The translations under genes and the position numbers were made by a program. 64,000 nucleotides of DNA. Origin: Cyanobacteria bacterium SW_9_44_58 (GTDB lineage Bacteria > Cyanobacteriota > Cyanobacteriia > Cyanobacteriales > Rubidibacteraceae). The notes under the pieces were generated by a model that was not told the DNA's origin, made no database searches, and saw nothing but the letters and a program-made list of their open reading frames with translations. The stretch is from the NCBI GenBank assembly GCA_003021905.1, contig PXPI01000106.1:1-64000 (forward strand), written 5' to 3'. Shown in pieces: positions 52,364 to 61,677 of the stretch. Numbering within the stretch: the first letter of the stretch is position 1; every line of letters starts with the position of its first letter.

Positions 52364-53572
52364 ATGAAGCAGGGACAAAATGTCCTCATCGGTATTGGCG
52401 GTGGAATTGCTGCTTATAAAATTTGTCAATTAATTTCCCATCTTTATCAAGCAGAAATTTCAGTGCAAGCAGTTTTAACGGAGGCGGCTCAACAATTTAT
52501 TACTCCTTTAACGGTTAGTACTCTCAGTCGTCATCATGCATATACGGATACCGATTTTTGGCAAAATTCTGCCCGTCCGCTGCATATTGCATTAGGGGAA
52601 TGGGCAGATTTGTTTGTTATTGCCCCTTTAACGGCAAATACCCTAGGAAAACTCGCTTGCGGACTTGCGGACAATTTAATGACCAATACGGTTCTTGCCT
52701 CCCATTGTCCCATTCTGCTGGCACCAGCGATGAATACCGACATGTGGGAACAACAGTCGGTACAGCGCAATTGGCGACTGCTTCAACACGATCCGCGCTA
52801 TCATGTCATTGAACCGACGGGGGGACTGCTGGCCTGCGATCGCGCTGGAAAAGGACGAATGGCAGAACCGGAGCAGCTGCAGCGCACCGTGCAATCCCTG
52901 CTCTATACCCAAGGCAAACGGGACTTTCTCGGGAAAAATATACTCATTAACAGCGGCGGAACCCAAGAATATCTGGATCCCGTGCGGTTTATCGGCAATC
53001 CGGCAACAGGGAAAATGGGAAGCGCGATCGCGCAAGCGGCCATAGACCGAGGGGCAACCGTGACACTAATTCATGGGGGGAGTTCTGAAATTGCAGTAAC
53101 CCCTTCTCCGCAACTGCATCTAAAGCGCGTTGTCAGCGCCCAACAAATGTATGAAGCAATGACGGATCACTTTGCCCAGGCTGACTATGCTATTCTCTCG
53201 GCAGCGGTAGCAGATGTCAAACCTGCTGACTATTATGGGAATAAACTGGCCAAGCAAGACCTTCCCGACTGTCTGCCCCTTGTCAGTGTTCCCGATATTG
53301 CTGTCGCCTTAGGGCAACAAAAAAAGCCTGAACAAGTTTTAGTGGGATTTGCCGCTCAAACCGGCGATTTTGTCAAACCTGCCAAGGAAAAACTGCAACG
53401 GAAAACCCTAGATTACATTGTTGCCAATCCCATTGATCGCGAGGAAGGGGGATTTGGCAGCGATTGCAATCAGTGTGTTGTTTTAAGCAAAAAGGGATGG
53501 GAACAAGAAATTCCCTTGTGCAGCAAATTGCAACTTGCGCATTATCTTTTGGATATCGTGCGTCAAACTTAA
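52364..53572 (+). CDS. coaBC: Bifunctional phosphopantothenoylcysteine decarboxylase/phosphopantothenate-cysteine ligase
   Basis: It carries out two consecutive steps of coenzyme A synthesis. The N-terminal flavoprotein domain (about 1-180) has [40 protein letters not shown] and the active-site region [20 protein letters not shown]. The C-terminal ligase domain (about 185-402) has [40 protein letters not shown] and the conserved lysine motif [12 protein letters not shown]. The length is normal. ATG at 52364 follows the DUF2555 gene directly. Confidence 0.95.
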   Translation: MKQGQNVLIGIGGGIAAYKICQLISHLYQAEISVQAVLTEAAQQFITPLTVSTLSRHHAYTDTDFWQNSARPLHIALGEWADLFVIAPLTANTLGKLACGLADNLMTNTVLASHCPILLAPAMNTDMWEQQSVQRNWRLLQHDPRYHVIEPTGGLLACDRAGKGRMAEPEQLQRTVQSLLYTQGKRDFLGKNILINSGGTQEYLDPVRFIGNPATGKMGSAIAQAAIDRGATVTLIHGGSSEIAVTPSPQLHLKRVVSAQQMYEAMTDHFAQADYAILSAAVADVKPADYYGNKLAKQDLPDCLPLVSVPDIAVALGQQKKPEQVLVGFAAQTGDFVKPAKEKLQRKTLDYIVANPIDREEGGFGSDCNQCVVLSKKGWEQEIPLCSKLQLAHYLLDIVRQT

Positions 53573-53828
53573 AAGAATACTCTTTACCCGTATTGGAAAA
53601 AAGTTGCTTTCTCAGGGAATACTAAGGTGTTTCATACTTGGTATTTAATTGGAAGCGCAAAAATTAGAAATTAATCCAACCAAGGCTTAACCCTTATCTA
53701 TGCCAAGTGTTGCCATTGAAAGCCGTCTCCTGCAATACTATTTATGCCCAATTTGATTTCTTTGCAGAAGTCGGCTAGCTAGAGCGTTCAATGGTTGATC
53801 GCAACAGGTCATCCCTTAGCAGAAGTTT

Positions 53829-54779
53829 ATGAAGCATTTACCGAATTTTTTTATTGTTGGCGCCCCAAGATGCGGTACGACTGCTTTAAGCCGTTATATT
53901 TCCCAGCATAAAAATATTTGTTTGTCGCGGCCCAAGGAAACGCATTTTCTTTTTAACTCCCCTGCCAATTATCCCGCTTTCCAGGCTTATCTGAATCAAT
54001 ACACTCAGCAATTTTTCTGTCATTGCCGCCCCCATCATCTGGCGATTGGGGAGGGGTCCGTAACTTATATTTATTCTGATGAGGTGCTTGGTCGCATTCT
54101 CGATATTAATCCCGACGCCAAATTTATTGCGATGGTGCGCAATCCCATTGATCTCCTGCGTTCCTACCATTTTCGGCTGTTGTACCTCATGGATGAGGAT
54201 TGTTGGGATTTCCAACAAGCTTGGGAACGTCAAGAATCGAGAGCGCGCGGTGAAAACTTGCCGCCTTTGTGTCGCGATCCCCGTTTATTACAGTATAAGG
54301 AAGCGGGAAAACTCGGTAAATGGATTGAGCGATTATTTGCCATTGCTGGGCGCGATCGCTGTCTGATTTTGGTATTTGATGACTTGAAACAAGATCCCCG
54401 CAGAACTTACCAACAGGTTTGTCAGTTTCTAGAGGTAGAAGATGATGGCCGAACCGCCTTCCCTCGACGGCAACAAAGCCAATTTTATCGATTTGCCTGG
54501 TTGCAGCGCTTATTATTCCATCCGCCCCAAACTGTTATGAATTGGGCAACAAATTCCTCGTCTAGAGGAGTGATGCGGCAATGGCAACAACTGGCCCTGC
54601 TTCGGTTACACCGAGGCTTGCGTACCCTAAATGCCGTCAAGCAAGATCCCCCTAATCTCGGTCCGGAAATGAAAGAGCGCCTGCAAAATACCTTTGCCGA
54701 AGATGTGGAACATCTATCGGCGTTGCTAGGGCGAGATCTAACGCCTTGGGTCAATCAATCGCCAACGTCGAAATTTTAA
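53829..54779 (+). CDS. PAPS-dependent sulfotransferase
   Basis: The 316-aa protein shows the sulfotransferase PAPS-binding signatures: the 5'-phosphosulfate loop in FFIVGAPRCGTTALSRYISQ at the N terminus and the 3'-phosphate region AKFIAMVRNPIDLLRSYHFR at about residues 97-116. YKEAGKLGKWIERLFAIAGR and LILVFDDLKQDPRRTYQQVC also fit the family. It transfers sulfate to a hydroxyl or amine of an unknown acceptor in the cytosol. ATG at 53829. It is first in a tight four-gene operon, with the MFS gene starting 5 bp after its stop. The acceptor is likely a product of the neighbouring genes. Confidence 0.87.
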   Translation: MKHLPNFFIVGAPRCGTTALSRYISQHKNICLSRPKETHFLFNSPANYPAFQAYLNQYTQQFFCHCRPHHLAIGEGSVTYIYSDEVLGRILDINPDAKFIAMVRNPIDLLRSYHFRLLYLMDEDCWDFQQAWERQESRARGENLPPLCRDPRLLQYKEAGKLGKWIERLFAIAGRDRCLILVFDDLKQDPRRTYQQVCQFLEVEDDGRTAFPRRQQSQFYRFAWLQRLLFHPPQTVMNWATNSSSRGVMRQWQQLALLRLHRGLRTLNAVKQDPPNLGPEMKERLQNTFAEDVEHLSALLGRDLTPWVNQSPTSKF

Positions 54780-54784
54780 TTGCG

Positions 54785-55993
54785 ATGGCACTCCCGAAAC
54801 GAGTTCGTTTCCAGCTCAACAGCGACATTCACCGAGAACAAGTTCCCATGCTGAGTGTCCTTTTGGCGGCAGGTTGCCTCACCAGTATTACTGGGGGCGC
54901 GATCGCGCCGGTGTTTCCCGATATTGTTGCGGAATTAAATCTCAATCCCCGCTGGGCGGGAATCCTGGTTAGTATCCCCCGACTCACCGTTGCCATAGCC
55001 AATCCGTTATTGGGATTTATTGCCGATCGCGTGGGAAAATTGACGGTGTTGCTCCCTTCTCTCATTGCATTTGCTCTCTTTGGCATCATGGGGGCGTTTT
55101 CTCAGAATTTATTCTCTCTGTTGATTTTGCGAGCATTGGTGGGAGTTGCCAATGGCGGCATCTCCGCAGCCAGTCTGGGCTTTGTGGCTCACTTATTTGA
55201 AGGGGAGACGCGATCGCGCTTAATGGGCTATACTGCCAGCGTCATTACTATCGCCAGTATTATTGTTCCCCTGTTAGCGGGTTGGTTCGGTTCATTCCAT
55301 TGGCGGTTTGCCTTCTGTCTGTATGGCTTGGCGTTGCCAGTGGCGATCGCGGCGCGGTTGTTGATTAAAGTTCCCAGCGATCCCAAAACCGACTCAGAAC
55401 AAAAAGTCGCCTTACAGCATCTTTCTCAGGCGTTCAGCAATGTTCGTTTGGGAATCGTTCTCCTCACCCTCTATGGGACAGCCACGATATTTTATACAGT
55501 TCTGGTGTATGCTCCCCTCTACTTTCAAACCGCAATTGGGGCGGATTCGGTTCTCAATGGAATGATTTTAGCGGCTCGCGCGATCGGGGCTGCCATTATT
55601 GCTGCGGTGGGGGCTGCTTCTGTGGCAAAGCGGTTAGGGAAAACCCAAGCAACGAGTTTCGGTTTAGTCATTATGGCTGTGACAGTGGCGGCGATTCCTT
55701 TTCTCAATACTCCTCAAAGCGCATTAATCACGGCTTTTGGCTTTGGTCTGGGCTTCGGGTTAGCGATGCCCAATGCTTATGATACCCTTGCTGATTTAGC
55801 CCCCGCTGCGGGACGATCCACCCTCCTTGCCCTGGGCGCTGGAACTGCTTCTCTCGGACAATTTTTATCCCCCATTCTTCTGGGGGCAGTTTGGGAAAGC
55901 GGCGAGTCAAATGTCTTCTTTGTGGCAGGCGCGATCGCGATCGCCCTCGCTTTATTGCAATTGTTGCGTCCCTCCCAGATGTCTAATGTCTAA
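54785..55993 (+). CDS. Major facilitator superfamily exporter
   Basis: The protein (about 402 aa) has 12 helices. Motif A is GFIADRVGKLTVLLPSLIAF between helices 2 and 3, and LRALVGVANGGISAASLGFV covers helix 4. There is a charged central loop (SDPKTDSEQKVALQHLSQAF). It resembles DHA1-type drug/metabolite-H+ antiporters. The track starts at 54746 inside the sulfotransferase gene; ATG 54785 immediately after that gene is better. As the only transporter of the operon it may export the cluster's product. The GH3 gene begins 25 bp after its stop. Confidence 0.85.
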   Translation: MALPKRVRFQLNSDIHREQVPMLSVLLAAGCLTSITGGAIAPVFPDIVAELNLNPRWAGILVSIPRLTVAIANPLLGFIADRVGKLTVLLPSLIAFALFGIMGAFSQNLFSLLILRALVGVANGGISAASLGFVAHLFEGETRSRLMGYTASVITIASIIVPLLAGWFGSFHWRFAFCLYGLALPVAIAARLLIKVPSDPKTDSEQKVALQHLSQAFSNVRLGIVLLTLYGTATIFYTVLVYAPLYFQTAIGADSVLNGMILAARAIGAAIIAAVGAASVAKRLGKTQATSFGLVIMAVTVAAIPFLNTPQSALITAFGFGLGFGLAMPNAYDTLADLAPAAGRSTLLALGAGTASLGQFLSPILLGAVWESGESNVFFVAGAIAIALALLQLLRPSQMSNV

Positions 55994-56018
55994 TTTCTCA
56001 GCAAGCCCTTAAACTGTT

Positions 56019-57746
56019 ATGAACTCGATTCTGCAAATTCCAATTAAACGTTTTGCCCGATTTATCACCCGTCAATTCACGCGAAAAACGCAACGGACAG
56101 CAACCGTTCAAAAACAGTTTCTTCTATCTCTTTTAAAGGAGCATCAAGATACAGCCTTTGGTCGTGAATACGGCTTTCGTGATATTGGCACCGTTGAGGA
56201 ATTTCGAAAACGGATTCCGGTGCTGAACTATCGCGATTATAAGCCCTACGTGGAACAAATTGCGCAAGGGGCTTCCAACGTCCTCACTGCTGATTCTGTG
56301 AAATATATGAACATGACCAGCGGTTCCACAGGCAAACAGAAACTCATTCCGGTCACGAAACAATCGCAGCGATTCAATCGTCAAGCAAACTTAACCAGTA
56401 TTTGCTTTGGGATAAAATCGGCGGCAGAACAGGGATTGGCCTTCGGGCAAATTCTAGTTACCAGTTCAGTCCAATTGTTGGGAGAAACCTCAGCAGGGAT
56501 TCCCTATGGCCCAGTGAGTGTTAGCCATCTGCGATCAACAAATATTTTTGCCCGACAACTGTTTGCTCATCCTTATCAAGCCTTAGAACCCAGTGATAGC
56601 CTAGCGCGCCATTACGTTTGCTTGTTGTTTGCACTGAAAAATCCCCATACCCGAGTTATTGCCGCTAATTTTCCCGTGTTAGCCCTGCGATTGTGCCACT
56701 ATTTGGAAAATTATGCCGAATTTCTTATTGAGGATTTAGAACGCGGCGCGATCGCGCCTTGGTTGAATCTAGAACCTGAATTGCGAGCTAACCTAGAGAA
56801 AAAACTCTTCCCTGCCCCCAAACGCGCTCAGCAACTGCGCCAAATTCTTCAGCAACATCAGCGGTTAACCCCGATTCTCGCTTGGCCGGATCTTTCCTGT
56901 GTTGTCACTGCTCGCGGCGGAACTTCAGATTTCTACCTACAACAATTTCCCGAATACTTTGGTAGTACCCCTGTCTTTGGCGGAATTTACTCCTCGGCGG
57001 AAAGCATTTTTGGCATTACACCCCAACTCAACCAAGACAGCAACATCCTCGCCATTGAAACGGGCTTTTTTGAATTCATTCCCCCCCAACAGTGGGAGAA
57101 ATCCCAACCCCATACCCTACTGGCAGAAGAAGTGAAAGTTGGGGAACTGTATCGGATTGTGGTTAGCAATTACAATGGCTTTTATCGCTATGACATTGGT
57201 GATGTGGTCGAAGTAGCGGGATTTTGCGGCACTGCCCCGCTAATCGTCTTTCGTTACCGACGCGGCGGCCTTTTGTCTTCGACAACCGAAAAAACAACGG
57301 AATTTCACGCCCTACAGGTAATGCAGCAACTCCAACAGGAATTCAACATTTCCTTGGAAAGTTTCTGTATTACCCTCTCGAATGATCATCAAACCCCGCC
57401 TGCCTATCTGGTTAACATCGAACTATCTCCCGGTTCGACATTGCCTAATCCCCAACAATTTCTAGAACAATTTGATCGGCGCTTAAAAACGATTCATGCC
57501 TCTTATGAAGTGAAACGGCGCGATCAGGTGCCTCCGCCGCGCTTGCGAATATTAGCCCCAGGCAGTTTTGGCAAGCTTTACCAACGTCTGATGCAACAAG
57601 GGATTCCGGAACATCATCTCAAATTTCCCCATATTAGCGAAGATCGCGCTTTTTTAGCGGATCTGCCGGTGGAAAAAGAAGTGTTATTCCCCAGCGATTC
57701 TCAAATGCCAACCCTGGGACGAGATTTAATCATTGATGAAAATTAA
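56019..57746 (+). CDS. GH3-family acyl-acid amido synthetase
   Basis: The 575-aa protein belongs to the GH3/auxin-responsive-promoter family of adenylating enzymes, which in plants conjugate jasmonate, auxin or benzoates to amino acids. Three ATP/acyl-AMP motifs are seen: MNMTSGSTGKQKLIPVTKQS (about 104-123), FGGIYSSAESIFGITPQLNQ (about 325-344) and YNGFYRYDIGDVVEVAGFCG (about 387-406). Lys in the C-terminal PGSFGKLYQRLMQQG is the likely catalytic/hinge lysine. Bacterial GH3 proteins are widespread but few have known substrates. It lies in an operon with a sulfotransferase, an exporter and an oxygenase. Confidence 0.88.
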   Translation: MNSILQIPIKRFARFITRQFTRKTQRTATVQKQFLLSLLKEHQDTAFGREYGFRDIGTVEEFRKRIPVLNYRDYKPYVEQIAQGASNVLTADSVKYMNMTSGSTGKQKLIPVTKQSQRFNRQANLTSICFGIKSAAEQGLAFGQILVTSSVQLLGETSAGIPYGPVSVSHLRSTNIFARQLFAHPYQALEPSDSLARHYVCLLFALKNPHTRVIAANFPVLALRLCHYLENYAEFLIEDLERGAIAPWLNLEPELRANLEKKLFPAPKRAQQLRQILQQHQRLTPILAWPDLSCVVTARGGTSDFYLQQFPEYFGSTPVFGGIYSSAESIFGITPQLNQDSNILAIETGFFEFIPPQQWEKSQPHTLLAEEVKVGELYRIVVSNYNGFYRYDIGDVVEVAGFCGTAPLIVFRYRRGGLLSSTTEKTTEFHALQVMQQLQQEFNISLESFCITLSNDHQTPPAYLVNIELSPGSTLPNPQQFLEQFDRRLKTIHASYEVKRRDQVPPPRLRILAPGSFGKLYQRLMQQGIPEHHLKFPHISEDRAFLADLPVEKEVLFPSDSQMPTLGRDLIIDEN

Positions 57747-57764
57747 TGCAATCTAGGAGTAGCC

Positions 57765-58511
57765 ATGCCAAAAAAAGATTGGGTCAAAACCCTTGTCAAC
57801 ACCCCTGCCATTAAAAAGCTCGAAGCCCAAGTTCCCAAATACTCTAAGGTTGGAGATTCAGTTTTCTTTACAACCGAACAATTCCCGTGGGCAAAAAAGT
57901 TGGAAGCCAATTGGCACCTTATTCGCCAAGAATTGGATGATGTGCTGGAGCGTGTGGGAGAATTGCCGAACTTCCAAGACATTATGCATAGGCAACAACG
58001 CATTAGCCAAGATGATGGCTGGAAAACATATTATTTCTGTGCCTTTAACTTTGTTGCCCAGAAAAACTGCGATCGCTGTCCGCAAACTTGGAACTTGATT
58101 AAAGATATTCCTGGTTTAAAGGTTGCCTTCTTCTCTATCTTAAGTCCTGGAAAACAGATTCCGGAACATCGCGGCAAACACAAAGGCTTAATCCGCTATC
58201 ATTTGGGATTAAGAGTGCCGGAACCCAAAGACGCCTGCGGCATTCGGGTTGGCAATGAGATTGCCCATTGGGAAGAAGGGCAAAGTTTAATTTTTGATGA
58301 TACCTTTCCCCACCAAGCATGGAATAACAGCCATGGCTATCGCGTTGTCTTGTTTCTGGATATTGCCCGACCCTTGCACTTTCCTCTCTCGGTTGTCAAT
58401 TGGGCTGTTTTCCAAATTCTCTCCTTTTCTCCCTTAGCCCAACAAGCGAAAGCCAATTATAAAAGTTGGGAAAAACGCTTTGAAGCACAAAATTCAGATT
58501 CGCCGCATTAG
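57765..58511 (+). CDS. Aspartyl/asparaginyl beta-hydroxylase family oxygenase
   Basis: The 248-aa protein matches the Asp/Asn beta-hydroxylase fold, Fe(II)/2-oxoglutarate enzymes. It has ILSPGKQIPEHRGKHKGLIR with the first iron-binding His, YHLGLRVPEPKDACGIRVGN, WEEGQSLIFDDTFPHQAWNN with the second His, and SHGYRVVLFLDIARPL with the 2-oxoglutarate Arg. Relatives hydroxylate free or carrier-bound amino acids and fatty-acyl or lipid substrates. The ATG at 57765 is 18 bp after GH3. Its last 18 bp overlap the convergent JmjC-like cupin gene. It is probably a tailoring enzyme of the cluster. Confidence 0.87.
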   Translation: MPKKDWVKTLVNTPAIKKLEAQVPKYSKVGDSVFFTTEQFPWAKKLEANWHLIRQELDDVLERVGELPNFQDIMHRQQRISQDDGWKTYYFCAFNFVAQKNCDRCPQTWNLIKDIPGLKVAFFSILSPGKQIPEHRGKHKGLIRYHLGLRVPEPKDACGIRVGNEIAHWEEGQSLIFDDTFPHQAWNNSHGYRVVLFLDIARPLHFPLSVVNWAVFQILSFSPLAQQAKANYKSWEKRFEAQNSDSPH

Positions 58512-59374
58512 CGACTGCCAGGTTTTAGGATTGCTCATTCCTTCCCATAAAATTTTGGGAAGCGCAAGGGCAGATCCCAAATGTACCCGCCACTTATTCC
58601 ACGACCAAGCAGCACTTGTTAAGGGGTGAGGATGCCAAAAGCGATTAATCGAGCAAACCACCTCATCCCCAAGAGTTGTCACTTCGTGCCACCAACCTGC
58701 GGGAATATACAATACTTCTCCGGCTTGTAGGGTGAGATCATAGCGTTGCTGCAAAGCTTGTTTGAGTTTGGGAAACTCCGAAAAGTCGGGACGATCGGGA
58801 TAAACTTGACTATAAGAGGCGCGCAGTTTTAAACCATGTTTAAGGTGAACCGATACCGGAAACGGATACAGATTGTTCAATTCCTGCGGTGAAAACAGCA
58901 CGACTTTTTTAGACCCTTGCAGTTGAATCAATAAACTATCCACCGGATCGTAATGCAGGCAAGTCGTATGACCGCCAGGCCCAATCCCAGTTTATTAATA
59001 ATGTCGTTTAAAACCGGATGCTCGGCAAGGGGAGTTCCTTTCAAAGGAAATTTCGCTAAATAAATATCGCGATCGCGCGCTTCTTGACGTTGAATCAACT
59101 GGGCAAATTCTGAAAAAGAAAGGGTTTTAGGTTCCATCCCCCGACCAATTTCTTGCCATTGGCGTTTATCCTGTTGATAACGTTGTCGTCCATAAGCCCG
59201 CACCGGTGTAGGATAATCTGCTAAATAATGACATAGAAAATCTAAATCCCAACTTGTCTGTTGGGGCAGTAAGTCTAAAATAATTGCAGGTTGATTGGCA
59301 CTGCGATGCTGCTCAAAAAAATCCTGTGTTTTTAAGCTTTCAATGGGAATCCGAGGAATAGTCAGAGTTGACAT
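58494..59374 (-). pseudogene. JmjC-like cupin-8 oxygenase, frameshifted
   Basis: Two overlapping ORFs make one protein of about 293 aa. The N part (58928-59374) contains SADQ-like start MSTLTIPRIPIESLKTQDFF and LAKFPLKGTPLAEHPVLNDI. The C part (58494-58943) contains DSLLIQLQGSKKVVLFSPQE and LTLQAGEVLYIPAGWWHEVT. At 58980-58982 the minus strand has GGATTGGGCCTGG; one more G gives GLGPGGHTTCLHYDPVDSLL with the iron-binding HYD, and WWHEV supplies the third ligand. Thus a single-base loss in a G-run inactivates it, unless it is a sequencing error. Such enzymes are Fe(II)/2-oxoglutarate hydroxylases. Confidence 0.8.
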
Positions 59375-59419
59375 AGCGCGATCGCGTTGCTCACTGCGTT
59401 CTTGATTTTACCAATGCGA

Positions 59420-60067
59420 CTATCGTTCCAGATCCGCCTGAGTTCCTACTAAACAAGTATTTTCCAAATTAGCCCCTTTCAAGTTCGTGTTTTCCAACTC
59501 AGCACACAAAAGGTTTGCCCCTTCTAAATTCGCACCGCCAAGATTGGCGCCTCGCAAATCGGCTTCCTCTAAGTTGGCTTCGCTTAAATCAGCCCCGTTT
59601 AAGTTGGCATCGGATAAGTTAGCCCCCTTAAGATTAGCCCCCTGGAAATTAGCGCCTTGTAAATCCGCAGCGCGCAAATCGCCCCCTTGCAGATTGGCTT
59701 CACTGAAATTAGATCCATTCACAAATGCCCCAGCTAAGCTAACTCGCGATAAGGCGGCCCCCATTAAATTAGCGCCGCGAAGAATGCTGCCGCGCAAATC
59801 GGCGCTTTTTAAATTCGCCCGCACCAGATTAGCGCCAAGCAAGCTGGCACGAAGATCCGTTGCAATCAGTGTTGCTCCTAATAGATTGGCCCCATCCAGG
59901 TGAGCGGATTGCATATTGGCGCCGGATAAATCGATTCCTCCTAAATTGGCGCCGCTGAGGTTCACTTGCGCTAAATAGGCTTGCGTTAGGGCTTCGTCTT
60001 CGAGATCTGCCCCAGGAAGCTCTTGAATTTTGCCATGACGAATTGCTTCGAGATCCATTTCCTTCAT
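59420..60067 (-). CDS. Pentapeptide-repeat protein 3
   Basis: After a short non-repeat lead (MKEMDLEAIRHGKIQELPGA) the rest of the 215-aa protein is regular pentapeptide repeats (LSGANLGGIDLSGANMQSAH; GANLKGANLSDANLNGADLS; EANLEEADLRGANLGGANLE). It ends in NTCLVGTQADLER. The repeats are more regular than in the two paralogues at 44.8 and 47.3 kb, and the N-terminal cap differs. It starts 3 bp after the stop of the DICT-domain gene on the same strand, so the two are co-expressed. The function is unknown. Confidence 0.88.
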   Translation of the reverse strand: MKEMDLEAIRHGKIQELPGADLEDEALTQAYLAQVNLSGANLGGIDLSGANMQSAHLDGANLLGATLIATDLRASLLGANLVRANLKSADLRGSILRGANLMGAALSRVSLAGAFVNGSNFSEANLQGGDLRAADLQGANFQGANLKGANLSDANLNGADLSEANLEEADLRGANLGGANLEGANLLCAELENTNLKGANLENTCLVGTQADLER

Positions 60068-60070
60068 CCT

Positions 60071-61462
60071 TTAATTTGATGTCATATTTTTTTCCGGCTC
60101 AGTGTCGAGAAGCCATATTCCAGCTGCAATTTTGGGTTGAGACGTTTCCAGACTCATTCCCTGCTGCATTCCTGCAACCAATAAACTAAGGGCTTCTACC
60201 AGTTTCGGGTCAAACCTGATATTGGCTTGCTCCTGGCATTCCGAATAGGCTTGATCCAGAGTGGCTTCCCGAGAGTCAGTTTCTTGGTTCATGCGCAACT
60301 CATTGACCCGATTTTGGAAGTAGCTCGCAAGTGCTAAAATCCTCGATTCTAGGGGAATGTTATCATAAGCCAGTTGTCCCGGTTTGCCGCTGCCGTCCCA
60401 GTTTTCCGTTTGATGGGTAATAATCCGCGCGATCGCGCTCATTTGAGGCATTGCTCGCAACGCTTCCACACTGGGAATCAAGTCACAGGAAGGGGCTTTT
60501 TCGGGGTCATCTTCGGAAGTCGGTGTGGCCCCTAAGGAGGGGACTAAGCGGTGCAGCAAACTGGCTAAGCGCAACCGTTTTTGTTGCCAACCCGGAATAT
60601 CTAAAACTTCCCCCATGGCCTCTGCTAGGGCAGTTACTTCCGCTGCTGCCATGGGGTTTTGCAAATCAGCTTGGTCGATGAGTTGCGCCATCCGCAAAAA
60701 GGCTTGCATCTCATTGGAGAGCAAATTATCATCAAGTTCTTGGGATTGCGGCAAATAGGATTGCTGACTATCCGCAACGGCTTGCTGCTCGTTAATAAGT
60801 TCCGCTTGGGAATTTTGCAGATAGTCCACCACTTGTGACACCACCACACCGGTATCTTCTTTTTCCACCGTTCCCAACTGTTCTCCAACGGTAGCGGCAT
60901 GTTTTTCCAATTCGGCTTGGAGGGTCGCATCATAGTTGCCAATGTGCGCGATCGCGAGATCTGCCGCTTCCTTGACCAACTCGGGTTCAAACGTCCAAAA
61001 CCCGTAAAATTTCCGTTCTAAATCATGTTCGGGGACCCCGGTTTTGCCATAATCTTCTTCTGACAGTTCCTGGCACAGGACCATTGCCGTATAGCTGGGA
61101 GAGCAAATAATCAAATGCCATTCTTGTGCGACGGGGTCAGTAGTGGGATCTAAATCAACTAAACGAACATTATCCCGTTGACTGGTGGGATGCTCTGCAA
61201 AGCCAGTATTGGGCGCCGCCATAATCGCAATTTTACGCGCCTTATCGGCAAGGTCGCCATAGCGATCCGCTTCTTGGAGATACCATTTCCCTTGTTGAAA
61301 CGCTGCAATGACCAACGGCGAACTTTTGGTATTGAGAATAAAATCTTCAAGGGCATGGCATAAAGCGACTAAGGTATTTTTATAATAAACGCCAAAATTG
61401 AGAGGACGATCGGTATCTTGATGCCTTGTATAGAGTTTTTGTAAAATTGATCCTTCTAACAT
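60071..61462 (-). CDS. DICT sensory-domain protein with degenerate HD-GYP-like C terminus
   Basis: The 463-aa protein begins with a DICT domain (about 1-190: LNFGVYYKNTLVALCHALED; WHLIICSPSYTAMVLCQELS), a sensory module found next to light/c-di-GMP signalling proteins. The C-terminal half recalls HD-GYP phosphodiesterases: THQTENWDGSGKPGQLAYDN, then IPLESRILALASYFQNRVNE. However, the metal-binding HD pair is replaced (RLASLLHRLVPSLGA where LLHDIGK is usual), so hydrolysis of c-di-GMP is doubtful and a binding or protein-interaction role is more likely. ATG at 61462. It is followed by pentapeptide-repeat gene 3 after 3 bp. Confidence 0.78.
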   Translation of the reverse strand: MLEGSILQKLYTRHQDTDRPLNFGVYYKNTLVALCHALEDFILNTKSSPLVIAAFQQGKWYLQEADRYGDLADKARKIAIMAAPNTGFAEHPTSQRDNVRLVDLDPTTDPVAQEWHLIICSPSYTAMVLCQELSEEDYGKTGVPEHDLERKFYGFWTFEPELVKEAADLAIAHIGNYDATLQAELEKHAATVGEQLGTVEKEDTGVVVSQVVDYLQNSQAELINEQQAVADSQQSYLPQSQELDDNLLSNEMQAFLRMAQLIDQADLQNPMAAAEVTALAEAMGEVLDIPGWQQKRLRLASLLHRLVPSLGATPTSEDDPEKAPSCDLIPSVEALRAMPQMSAIARIITHQTENWDGSGKPGQLAYDNIPLESRILALASYFQNRVNELRMNQETDSREATLDQAYSECQEQANIRFDPKLVEALSLLVAGMQQGMSLETSQPKIAAGIWLLDTEPEKNMTSN

Positions 61463-61677
61463 AGCAATAATTGGTAATTTGTTATCGGCGATTGGTTATT
61501 CGTTTCCTCCATATAACCTGCTGCCTTTAAGTGGCGTGGAAGCATTAGGTGAAGCTGACGACGACTAATTGGAGGTCTTTTCACCACGGAAAAGGGAGCA
61601 TTTGCTAATTCCACAGAGCATTCCAACCATAGGGTTAAAGGGAGTCGTTGAATCCCGTTTTTACCATGAGATCGCAT
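61456..61677 (-). pseudogene. Possible RRXRR/IscB-like or other mobile-gene fragment
   Basis: The frame contains LWLECSVELANAPFSVVKRP, then PISRRQLHLMLPRHLKAAGY, which resembles the tail of HNH/RRXRR-type (IscB-like) transposon proteins as I remember them. About 50 residues are protein-like; the C-terminal NNQSPITNYQLLLC is translated low-complexity repeat DNA. No catalytic motif remains. It lies immediately upstream of the DICT gene and overlaps its first codons. The family call is tentative. Confidence 0.3.

Noticed and set aside
59487-59903. 138-aa + strand ORF opposite pentapeptide gene 3, and similar ORFs at 45444 and 47543
   Set aside because: Antisense readings of pentapeptide repeats give periodic Ala/Pro/Lys-rich artefacts such as LAPSKLAP.
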